From: Clostridia bacterium
GTDB lineage: Bacteria > Bacillota > Clostridia > UBA1381
Length of the DNA stretch: 5,601 nt
NCBI GenBank assembly: GCA_008668455.1
Contig: RQCD01000107.1
Span: 1-5,601, forward strand
Direction: 5' to 3'
Shown: one piece after another, positions 1 to 5,601 of the stretch
How positions within the stretch are numbered: the first letter of the stretch is position 1
Layout of the letters: the number at the start of each line of letters is the position of its first letter
The notes under the pieces: model-generated
The model's database searches: none
What the model was told of the DNA's origin: nothing
The model's input: the letters and a program-made list of their open reading frames with translations, nothing else
Position numbers and translations under genes: made by a program

Positions 1-72
1 AAAAAACAATGGTTTTCACGAAAACAAATTAAAAAAGGAAACAAATTCATAAAAAATACACATAAAATATTT

Positions 73-115
73 GAAATAAAACGAAATCGTGTTGCCGGTC
101 AGGGAAATAAAACGA
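73..115. repeat. 12-bp direct repeat pair in the leader of the DUF11 gene
   Basis: GAAATAAAACGA occurs identically at 73-84 and 104-115, with copy starts 31 bp apart, close to three helical turns. Just after it, TTACAT (122-127) and ATGTAA (135-140) form a 6-bp dyad with a 7-base spacer, and AAATCGT (84-90) is complementary to ACGATTT (112-118). Same-face spacing of direct repeats is a common layout for a binding site of a DNA-binding regulator. The region is very A-rich, so chance is a real alternative. No factor can be named. Confidence 0.4.
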
Positions 116-142
116 TTTTTATTACATTAACATTATGTAAAC

Positions 143-172
143 TTTTCAGACCGGAAAACCAACCAGTATACA
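143..172 (+). promoter_or_regulatory. Weak candidate promoter for the DUF11 gene
   Basis: TTTTCA (143-148) and TATACA (167-172) each match four of six positions of the sigma-A -35 and -10 boxes, with an 18-base spacer. If used, transcription would start near 179 and the mRNA would have a leader of about 100 nt containing the stem-loop at 225-265. This is the best vegetative-type candidate I found in 1-282, but it is poor. A sporulation or other alternative sigma factor could be used instead. Confidence 0.2.
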
Positions 173-224
173 CAATCTGATGTTTTAAGTCCGATATTCT
201 GTCACCTTATTTTTGTATTCCGAA

Positions 225-265
225 TATGCTGTAGAGAAAGGGCATTGCTCTTTCAATACAGTATA
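225..265 (+). promoter_or_regulatory. Long 5'-UTR stem-loop directly before the ribosome binding site
   Basis: Bases 225-233 pair with 257-265 (9 bp, one G-U). After a 2x2 internal loop (234-235 / 255-256), bases 236-243 pair with 247-254 (8 bp, one G-U), closed by the triloop ATT (244-246). That is 17 base pairs in 41 nt. No T-run follows, so it is not an intrinsic terminator. The AAAGGAAA ribosome binding site begins only two bases later. Placed here it could protect the mRNA 5' end or influence ribosome access. The pairing is seen in the sequence and the function is inferred. Confidence 0.55.
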
Positions 266-268
266 GAA

Positions 269-274
269 AGGAAA
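269..274 (+). promoter_or_regulatory. Ribosome binding site of the DUF11 gene
   Basis: AGGAAA lies 8 bases before the ATG at 283, with the wider context GAAAGGAAAC. It supports that start codon. The site is single stranded in the predicted leader fold, immediately 3' of the stem-loop at 225-265. Confidence 0.7.
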
Positions 275-282
275 CAATCGTT

Positions 283-1128
283 ATGGCTCAATTCACAAAC
301 ACAGCAACTCTTTTGTTCGACGGAAATTTAATTTCCTCCAACACTGTCACCGGCGAAATCACCCAGACGCTCTCACTGGAGAAAACCGCCCTGACCAGCT
401 GTTATTCCAAATGCGGAAACGTGACCTATATGATCACCATCAGAAACACCGGAGCTGTCCCCCGTTCCGGTCTGACTGTAAGCGACAATTTAGGCGCGTA
501 CACGTTTAACGGAGAAACGCTTTATCCGCTGACCTATGCCGCCGGCTCGGTACGCTATCTGCAAAACGGTGTTCTTCAGAATCCGCCGCAGCCAGCGTCC
601 ACAGCTCCGCTGGCATTTTCCGGCATCACCGTTCCTGCAAACGGAACTGCCACACTGATCTATGCGGCTGCAATCAGTCAATATGCACCGCTTGACACAG
701 AAAGTGAAATTCAAAATACCGCGACGCTTTCCGGCGAGGCAATCACAGAGCTGACTGCTTCCGAAGCCATCGGCACATGCTCCCGTCCGGATCTGACCAT
801 CACAAAGTTTATGTCGCCGTCTGTTCTGACAGAAAGCGGTCAGGTCACCTACACGTTTATCATTCAGAACCATGGAAACACCGCTGCAGTTGCAACAGAT
901 CTGATTCAGATTTCTGACCAGCTTACCCCGGCGCTTTCCAATCTGACGGTTACCTTTAACGGCACAGCATGGGAATTAACTACGGATTACACCTATCAGA
1001 ACGGACTGTTTCAGTCTGTTCCGGGTCAAATCACCGTTCCGGCGGCAACCTATACGCAGAACCAGACCACCGGCGCATGGAACGCTAACCCCGGTGTCAG
1101 CGCCTTGGTGATTCAGGGAACAGTCTAA
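283..1128 (+). CDS. DUF11 two-repeat beta-sandwich protein, no signal peptide
   Basis: The 281-residue protein (roughly 29 kDa) is rich in Thr, Asn and beta strand and contains two DUF11-type repeats. Repeat 1 spans about residues 29-155 (LSLEKTALTS..., then NVTYMITIRNTG) and repeat 2 about 170-281 (LTITKFMSPS..., then QVTYTFIIQNHGNTA). DUF11 is an immunoglobulin-like module found in bacterial and archaeal surface proteins. Unusually, the N-terminus (MAQFTNTATL) has no signal peptide, there is no membrane segment, and the C-terminus has no LPXTG or other anchor. Residues 4-10 (FTNTATL) copy the closing strand of repeat 1 (IQNTATL, 143-149), whereas repeat 2 stops before its own closing strand, so the protein looks circularly permuted. 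Cysteines are C40, C44 and C166. The gene is monocistronic, with a ribosome binding site before it and a terminator after it. Function is unknown. A structural role, such as a spore-surface or fibre subunit, is inference only. The DUF11 call is firm. Confidence 0.85.
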   Translation: MAQFTNTATLLFDGNLISSNTVTGEITQTLSLEKTALTSCYSKCGNVTYMITIRNTGAVPRSGLTVSDNLGAYTFNGETLYPLTYAAGSVRYLQNGVLQNPPQPASTAPLAFSGITVPANGTATLIYAAAISQYAPLDTESEIQNTATLSGEAITELTASEAIGTCSRPDLTITKFMSPSVLTESGQVTYTFIIQNHGNTAAVATDLIQISDQLTPALSNLTVTFNGTAWELTTDYTYQNGLFQSVPGQITVPAATYTQNQTTGAWNANPGVSALVIQGTV

Positions 1129-1135
1129 CACCAAA

Positions 1136-1174
1136 CAGGACTTGCTCATTTTTTGAGCAAGTCCTGCCTTTTTT
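1136..1174 (+). terminator. Intrinsic terminator between convergent DUF11 gene and thrC
   Basis: A perfect 13-bp stem (1136-1148 with 1154-1166) closed by a TTTTT loop is followed by CC and a six-T run (1169-1174). It sits 7 bases after the DUF11 stop codon. The T-run overlaps the thrC stop codon on the other strand. Read on the minus strand the hairpin is equally strong but is followed only by TTTGGTGTT, so it probably ends thrC transcripts as well, less efficiently. Confidence 0.9.
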
Positions 1175-2675
1175 AATCAATCTTCAAAAAATCACTGACA
1201 ATCTGCTGCAGCTGATCCTTTTCACAAACCAGATCAAAAATTCTCGGCTTGGTTTTTAATGCTGCCAGGGATGCCGGAATATCCATTCCGCTCACCGCCT
1301 GAAGCTCATCCAAAAGCGCAAATTCGTCCTTTCCGGCAACTGCCGGATATCCCTTTAAGGCAATCATAACACTCTGATTAAACTTGAACGGACTTGCAGT
1401 AGACGCAATCACCGTCTTTGTCTGATCGCCGGTTGCCTCTGCATAGCCGTCATAAACAGCTTTCGCAACCGCCGTATGCGGATCCATGACATAATCAAAT
1501 TCTTCCTTGCATTTTTTGATCATTGCCATTGTCTCGTCATCATTCGCACAGCCGGCATAAAACAGCTCCTGCATTTTCTCCTTAATCTCCGGACTTACCT
1601 GATAAACACCAGTCGTTTTTAAGCTTTGCATCCATTCTGCTACCAAAGCGTCTTTTTCGCCGGACAGATCAAACAGAAACCGCTCCAGATTACTGGAAAT
1701 CAGAATATCCATAGACGGAGAGATCGTGGTATGAAACGCACGATTTTTGTTGTATTCTCCTGTCCGGATAAAATCGGTTAAAACGTTATTTTCATTTGAC
1801 GCGCAAATCAGCTTTGCTATCGGCAGACCCATTTTCTTTGCATAGTATGCTGCAAGAATATTTCCGAAATTGCCGGTCGGTACAACCACGTTAATCGGAT
1901 CGCCCATAGCAATTTCCTCACCTTTTAAAAGATCGGCATAGGCAGAAAAATAGTAAACGATCTGCGGCGCCAAACGTCCCCAGTTAATTGAATTTGCACT
2001 GGAAAGCTTGAAGTGGTTTTTGGAAAGCTCCTCCGCAAACGCTTCATCGGTGAATATTTTCTTTACACCGCTTTGTGCATCGTCAAAGTTTCCTTCCACC
2101 GCTGCCACACCGACATTATTCCCCTCCTGCGTCACCATTTGCAGCTTCTGAATCTCGCTGACGCCATGGTTCGGGTAAAATACCACAATCCTTGTGCCGT
2201 CCACATCCCGGAAGCCCTCTAATGCAGCCTTTCCGGTATCGCCGGAGGTTGCAACCAGGATCACAACCTCGCAGTCCTCCTTGGTTTTCTTCATTGAGGT
2301 TGTCAGGAGATGCGGCAATATTTGCAGCGCCATATCCTTAAATGCACAGGTTGGACCGTGCCAAAGCTCCAAAAAATAATTCTGGGAATTGAGCTTATAG
2401 ACCGGCGCAATATTGGCTGTTCCGAATTTTTCGGTTGTATATGCCTTTTCGATACATCCCTGCAATTCCTCCGCGGTAAAATCGGTCAGGAATTTACTCA
2501 GGATGAAGAAGGCTCTTTCCTGATAGCTTTTTTCTGCCAGACTCTTGATTTCCTCATAACCCACCGCCGGAATTGTCTCCGGCACAAACAGTCCGCCCTC
2601 TGCAGAAAGACCCTTTTTGATTGCCTCTGCCGACGGGATACTGATCGTCTTATTTCTTGTACTATGATACTGCAT
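1173..2675 (-). CDS. thrC: Threonine synthase
   Basis: The enzyme is the PLP-dependent, cytosolic threonine synthase (EC 4.2.3.1), which converts O-phospho-L-homoserine and water to L-threonine and phosphate, the last step of threonine synthesis. The N-terminus (STRNK, then GGLFVPE at 27-33) is typical of the family. HGPTCAFKD carries the PLP Schiff-base lysine at K113. TSGDTGKAA (143-151) and PTGNFGN (266-272) are further family motifs, the second being the usual PLP phosphate-binding loop. At 500 residues it is the long class, as in yeast and many Clostridia, rather than the shorter form, and no truncation is seen. AGGAAGGAAA lies upstream of the ATG, with AGGAAA about 9 bases away, supporting the start at 2675. 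It follows the P-loop gene by 24 bases and is probably the last gene of the pgi operon. No attenuator or threonine-rich leader peptide is visible before it. Confidence 0.96.
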   Translation of the reverse strand: MQYHSTRNKTISIPSAEAIKKGLSAEGGLFVPETIPAVGYEEIKSLAEKSYQERAFFILSKFLTDFTAEELQGCIEKAYTTEKFGTANIAPVYKLNSQNYFLELWHGPTCAFKDMALQILPHLLTTSMKKTKEDCEVVILVATSGDTGKAALEGFRDVDGTRIVVFYPNHGVSEIQKLQMVTQEGNNVGVAAVEGNFDDAQSGVKKIFTDEAFAEELSKNHFKLSSANSINWGRLAPQIVYYFSAYADLLKGEEIAMGDPINVVVPTGNFGNILAAYYAKKMGLPIAKLICASNENNVLTDFIRTGEYNKNRAFHTTISPSMDILISSNLERFLFDLSGEKDALVAEWMQSLKTTGVYQVSPEIKEKMQELFYAGCANDDETMAMIKKCKEEFDYVMDPHTAVAKAVYDGYAEATGDQTKTVIASTASPFKFNQSVMIALKGYPAVAGKDEFALLDELQAVSGMDIPASLAALKTKPRIFDLVCEKDQLQQIVSDFLKID

Positions 2676-2699
2676 GATTGGTGTATTTCCTTCCTGATT

Positions 2700-3110
2700 T
2701 TAGATATAATGTCTCATATACTCCGGAGCCTCTGCTACGTCAATGCTGACAGAGATAACAAAGGAGATATTCAGCTTTGCAGAGATTTCCTCTGCTGCCT
2801 TTAAAAATTCCTCAAAGCCATTTAAATCATGATCAACAATCTTTAAAATGCCATCAATAAAGATGTGGGTAATATCAAAGTTACCGCTGATAATTCCACA
2901 TACAAAGCCTAAGAATTTATCCCAGGAATCAATTTCAAATTCCTTTGTATCCACCATTCTGATCTGCGACTTGATATCGTACATGTTTCTGCTGCTGTCC
3001 TTGCTGATAAATACCACATTTCCGCTTGCAACAGACGCTGCAGTATTCACGTTGTTGATCAGAGTTTTTGTCTTTCCTGTTCCCTTTTTCCCAATCAATA
3101 ATTCCACCAT
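2700..3110 (-). CDS. Small P-loop NTPase of unknown function
   Basis: This is a protein of about 136 residues consisting of little more than one nucleotide-binding core. Numbering from an ATG two codons upstream at 3116, a Walker A motif GKKGTGKT occupies 9-16 and a Walker B-like strand THIFID ends at D88. A later strand, SFVISVSID (118-126), resembles the sensor strand of RecA/AAA-like ASCE ATPases. The residue after the Walker B Asp is Gly rather than the usual catalytic Glu, so hydrolysis may be weak or use another residue. No DNA-binding, membrane or secretion segment is seen. The start at 3110 is preferred because AGGAGG then lies 8 bases upstream; from the ATG at 3116 the gap is only 2 bases. 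The gene sits between pgi and thrC with gaps of 48 and 24 bases, so it is probably co-transcribed. I do not recognise a named family, and any link to sugar or threonine metabolism is only by neighbourhood. Confidence 0.8.
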   Translation of the reverse strand: MVELLIGKKGTGKTKTLINNVNTAASVASGNVVFISKDSSRNMYDIKSQIRMVDTKEFEIDSWDKFLGFVCGIISGNFDITHIFIDGILKIVDHDLNGFEEFLKAAEEISAKLNISFVISVSIDVAEAPEYMRHYI

Positions 3111-3118
3111 GTTCATTT

Positions 3119-3124
3119 CCTCCT
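3119..3124 (-). promoter_or_regulatory. Ribosome binding site that decides the P-loop gene start
   Basis: On the minus strand AGGAGG is followed by AAATGAAC and then ATG at 3110, an 8-base spacer. The earlier in-frame ATG at 3116 is only 2 bases from the site, too close for normal initiation. The protein therefore most likely begins MVELLIGKKG. Confidence 0.75.
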
Positions 3125-3158
3125 TTTAATTTTTGGTTATATAAAGTGCTGATACACC

Positions 3159-4511
3159 TTATTTTTCTAATCGTTTCTCCAAAGCTTCTCTTGCGTCCTC
3201 ATAACCCGGCTTTCCAAGCAGCGCAAACATGTTTTTCTTATATGCCTCCACACCCGGCTGATTGAACGGATTCACTCCCAAAAGATACCCGGAAATACCG
3301 CATGCCTTTTCAAAGAAATAAACCATTTCGCCGAAATAATAGGCAGAAAGCTCCGGAATATGCACAATCAGATTCGGAACATTTCCGTCTGTGTGTGCTA
3401 AAAGCGTTCCCTCGGCTGCCTTTTCATTGACAAAATCAAGCGTTTTTCCGGCTAAGAAATTGAGTCCGTCAATATTATCCGGGGTTGCCTCAATGGTTAC
3501 ATTCTTTCTCGGTCTTGCAACGCGGAGCGCCGTTTCATAAAGAATTCTCATGCCCTCCTGCATATACTGCCCCATAGAATGAAGATCGGTTGAAAAGTCT
3601 GCTGCTGCCGGGAAAATACCCTTATTGTCTTTTCCCTCGCTCTCACCAAAAAGCTGCTTCCACCACTCACCGAAATAATGCAGCGCCGGTTCGTAGTTGA
3701 CCATCATTTCTACCGTCTTTCCCTTGCGGTATAAAGCATTTCTGACAACCGCATACTGATAGCATTCGTTTTCTGCCAAATTCGGATTGTCGTAGCGTTT
3801 TTCTGCAGCTGCTGCGCCCTGCATCATCTGATCAATGTCAATGCCTGCTGCTGCGATCGGCAAGAGTCCGACTGCCGTCAGAACAGAATATCTTCCGCCG
3901 ACATCATCCGGAATGACAAAGGACTCATAGCCCTCCTCATCTGCCAGGGATTTTAATGCGCCGCGTGCTTTATCAGTCGTTGCATAAATTCTCTTTTTTG
4001 CTTCTTCCTTCCCGTACTTCTTTTCCAGAAGCTCTTTAAAAATCCGGAATGCAATTGTCGGCTCAGTGGTGGTTCCGGATTTGGAAATAACGTTTACCGA
4101 GATATCCTTTCCCTCCACTGCCTCCAAAAGCTCGCTTAAATAGGTTGCGCTGATGCTGTTTCCTGCATAGAAAATCTGCGGACCGTTTCTCTTTTCCTTA
4201 TCTACTGCGTTATAGAACGAATGACCCAGCATCTCAATGGCAGCTCTTGCACCCAGGTACGATCCGCCAATTCCAATCACGATTAAAACATCTGAATCTG
4301 AACGGATTTTTTCTGCTGCCTTTTTAATTCTTGCAAATTCCTCTTTATCATAATCGGACGGCAGGTGTACCCAGCCTAAGAAGTCTGCGCCGGCACCGGT
4401 TTTTTCATGCAGCATTTTATGTGCCGCCGAAACTGCGTCCTGCATATAGTCAATTTCATGCTGTCCGACAAAGGGCAGCGCCTTTTTGTAATCAAATGTG
4501 ATTTGTTCCAT
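3159..4511 (-). CDS. pgi: Glucose-6-phosphate isomerase
   Basis: This cytosolic enzyme (EC 5.3.1.9) interconverts glucose 6-phosphate and fructose 6-phosphate in glycolysis and gluconeogenesis. At 450 residues it is the short Bacillus/Clostridia type rather than the roughly 550-residue proteobacterial type. The sugar-phosphate isomerase (SIS) fold shows GIGGSYLGARA (80-90), the phosphate-binding SKSGTTTE (143-150) and the signature DDVGGRYSVLTAVGLLP (202-218) with R207. E290 (in GESEGK), H311 and K425 (in AYKKN) sit where the catalytic Glu, His and Lys of this family are known to lie. Nothing is truncated or missing. AGGAGG (minus strand, 4521-4526) lies 9 bases before the ATG and fixes the start. 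A good promoter lies just upstream. pgi appears to be the first gene of an operon with the P-loop NTPase and thrC, since no terminator is seen in the 48-base gap after it. Confidence 0.97.
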   Translation of the reverse strand: MEQITFDYKKALPFVGQHEIDYMQDAVSAAHKMLHEKTGAGADFLGWVHLPSDYDKEEFARIKKAAEKIRSDSDVLIVIGIGGSYLGARAAIEMLGHSFYNAVDKEKRNGPQIFYAGNSISATYLSELLEAVEGKDISVNVISKSGTTTEPTIAFRIFKELLEKKYGKEEAKKRIYATTDKARGALKSLADEEGYESFVIPDDVGGRYSVLTAVGLLPIAAAGIDIDQMMQGAAAAEKRYDNPNLAENECYQYAVVRNALYRKGKTVEMMVNYEPALHYFGEWWKQLFGESEGKDNKGIFPAAADFSTDLHSMGQYMQEGMRILYETALRVARPRKNVTIEATPDNIDGLNFLAGKTLDFVNEKAAEGTLLAHTDGNVPNLIVHIPELSAYYFGEMVYFFEKACGISGYLLGVNPFNQPGVEAYKKNMFALLGKPGYEDAREALEKRLEK

Positions 4512-4548
4512 CGAACAATGCCTCCTAATTTTGTTTCATCCTACTTCT

Positions 4549-4577
4549 ATTTTAATACATTTTGCTATATAAATCAA
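4549..4577 (-). promoter_or_regulatory. Sigma-A-type promoter of pgi
   Basis: On the minus strand TTGATT (4572-4577) and TAAAAT (4549-4554) are separated by exactly 17 bases. They match the -35 box in four and the -10 box in five of six positions. The start of transcription would fall near 4542, giving a leader of about 30 nt with AGGAGG and then the pgi ATG. There is no room for a riboswitch or attenuator. It probably drives pgi, the P-loop gene and thrC together. Confidence 0.7.
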
Positions 4578-4639
4578 GCTTTATTTTATTTTTTCACATT
4601 TTATTTAAAAATAAGCCTGAAAATGAACATATAATTGAT

Positions 4640-4677
4640 AAAAAGGACTGCCAAAACGCATTCGTCTCAGCAGTCCT
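4640..4677 (-). terminator. Intrinsic terminator after isocitrate dehydrogenase
   Basis: On the minus strand AGGACTGC (4677-4670) pairs with GCAGTCCT (4651-4644), an 8-bp stem with an 18-base loop, followed by TTTT (4643-4640) and ATCAATTAT. The stem starts 7 bases after the TAA stop at 4685-4687. It separates icd from the pgi promoter, so the two same-strand units are probably independent. The T-run is short and some read-through is possible. Confidence 0.75.
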
Positions 4678-4684
4678 GATCGTT

Positions 4685-5601
4685 TTACAGTTTTTGAATT
4701 GTCTCCATGACATAATCGGCAAACTGCGCACCGGTGCAGCCGGTGTCTCTGCCGGTAATCGTCAGCTTCTTTTCTTCATACATACAAATATCCAAAGCAC
4801 GCTCTAACTGATCTGCCTGCTTCTGATAACCGATATGGGAAAGCAGCATCACGCCTGCGCGGATAATTGAGCAGGGATCTGCATACTGATCACGATGCTC
4901 TAACACCATTCTCGGCGCGCTGCCGTGGATAGCTTCAAACATGGCATACCTTTTGCCAATATTCGCACTTCCTGCCGTGCCGACGCCGCCCTGGAACTCT
5001 GCCGCCTCGTCGGTGATGATATCGCCGTACAGATTCGGAAGAACTACAACCTGGAACTGGGTTCTGCGCTTTGGATCAACCAGCTTTGCAGTCATAATAT
5101 CAATATACCAGTCATCCAGCTCAATACCCGGATAATCCTTGGCAACCTCCTGGCAGATCTTTAAGAACTTCCCGTCGGTTGTCTTAATCACGTTTGCCTT
5201 GGTAACACAGGTCACTCTTGTTTTGCCGTTCTTCTTTGCATATTCAAATGCCGCACGCGCAATTCTTTCCGAACCCTCCTGCGTAGTAACCGTAAAATCA
5301 ACTGCCAGATCGTCATTGACATGCACGCCCTTTGAACCGACCGCATAGCCGCCCTCGGTGTTTTCCCGGTAGAATGTCCAGTCAATGCCCTGCTCCGGCA
5401 CTTTTACCGGGCGCACGTTTGCAAAAAGATCCAGCTCCTTTCTCATTGACACATTTGCGCTCTCGATATTCGGCCACGGATCGCCGGCTCTGGGGGTTGT
5501 GGTCGGACATTTGAAGAGCGCATGGCACTTTTTCAGCTCTGCCTAAACATCATCCGGAATTGCGTTGTTTGCGGCCACACGGTTTTCACTTTTCCGTCCG
5601 T
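4685..5601 (-). pseudogene. icd: Isocitrate dehydrogenase, 5' end off the window, frame broken by TAG
   Basis: This decarboxylating isocitrate dehydrogenase makes 2-oxoglutarate and NAD(P)H in the cytosol, usually to feed glutamate synthesis in anaerobes. The longest coding piece with a conventional start is 4685-5452 (255 codons from a GTG), but family-like sequence continues in frame to the edge: AELKKCHALFK, PTTTPRAGDPWPNIESAN, and beyond a TAG (5543-5545) GRKSENRVAANNAIPDDV. SxNxxxR (Ser 5459-5461, Asn 5453-5455, Arg 5441-5443) is the isocitrate-binding signature and argues against isopropylmalate dehydrogenase. Counting from the GTG, YRENTEGGY (28-36), the catalytic Lys in TKANVIK (K85), metal-binding aspartates D118, D144 and D148, and HGSAP (176-180) of the nucleotide site are intact. 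NAD versus NADP preference cannot be read safely. The GTG lies inside the binding motif, so starting there would lose its Ser and Asn. The break is either a genuine nonsense mutation or a sequence error near the edge. Confidence 0.8.
5543..5545 (-). other. In-frame TAG interrupting icd
   Basis: Reading the icd frame upstream from the stop at 4685-4687, all codons are sense until TAG here, between DDV and AELKKCH. The frame and the family-like sequence continue on both sides, so this is a single-base nonsense change and not a frameshift or fusion. A change from TTG (Leu) would explain it; I recall leucine at this place in related proteins, but this was not checked. Confidence 0.85.

Noticed and set aside
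61..69. CATAAAATA, matching the -10 pattern CATAnnnTA of sporulation sigma-K promoters
   Set aside because: It would support the spore idea, but it lies more than 200 bases before the start codon in an A-rich tract, and no suitably spaced AC -35 element is present; chance is likely.
490..873. 127-codon minus-strand open frame inside the DUF11 gene
   Set aside because: It is Arg/Cys-rich, has no recognisable domain and is fully covered by a plus-strand gene with clear repeats and its own ribosome binding site; it is a shadow frame.
2310..2804. 164-codon plus-strand open frame across the thrC start and the P-loop gene
   Set aside because: It is antisense to two well-supported genes, has unnatural composition (many Cys and Arg) and no ribosome binding site I could see.
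3125..3160. TATATA-like box in the pgi to P-loop gap as a second promoter
   Set aside because: No acceptable -35 box lies 16-18 bases upstream on the minus strand.
1136..4677. The two terminators share AGGACT(T)GC arms and might be copies of one repeat element
   Set aside because: Only the short stem cores resemble each other; loops, flanks and stem lengths differ, and GGACT-type stems are frequent in clostridial terminators.
4527..4684. Possible small RNA or small gene between icd and pgi
   Set aside because: The 158-base gap is accounted for by the icd terminator and the pgi promoter and leader; the short open frames here have no ribosome binding site.

Overview
The window looks like a chromosomal piece from an anaerobic Firmicute of the class Clostridia, most likely a Lachnospiraceae-type gut bacterium. 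This is inferred from protein character (a 450-residue Bacillus/Clostridia-type Pgi, a 500-residue threonine synthase, a clostridial-style isocitrate dehydrogenase), strong AGGAGG ribosome binding sites, AT-rich spacers and compact hairpin terminators. No mobile element, CRISPR array, tRNA or rRNA was found.

Layout. Bases 1-282 are an AT-rich leader with no convincing gene. It holds a 12-bp direct repeat, a small dyad and a long stem-loop just before a ribosome binding site. A plus-strand gene (283-1128) encodes a 281-residue two-repeat DUF11 protein without a signal peptide. It converges on a minus-strand cluster, with one 13-bp hairpin between the facing stop codons. The minus cluster, in transcription order, is pgi (glucose-6-phosphate isomerase), a small P-loop NTPase of unknown function, and thrC (threonine synthase). 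It has a good sigma-A-type promoter before pgi, short gaps and no internal terminator, so it is probably one operon. Upstream of it, on the same strand and separated by a terminator, is the 3' part of an isocitrate dehydrogenase gene that runs off the right edge. Its reading frame is broken by a TAG codon about 57 bases from the edge.

How it fits together. pgi (glycolysis/gluconeogenesis), thrC (last step of threonine synthesis) and icd (2-oxoglutarate supply) are ordinary central metabolism. The less ordinary parts are the DUF11 protein, the leader in front of it, and the uncharacterised P-loop protein. In the DUF11 protein the N-terminus carries what looks like the final beta strand of a DUF11 repeat, while the C-terminal repeat lacks that strand. 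This suggests, but does not prove, head-to-tail assembly into a fibre or layer.
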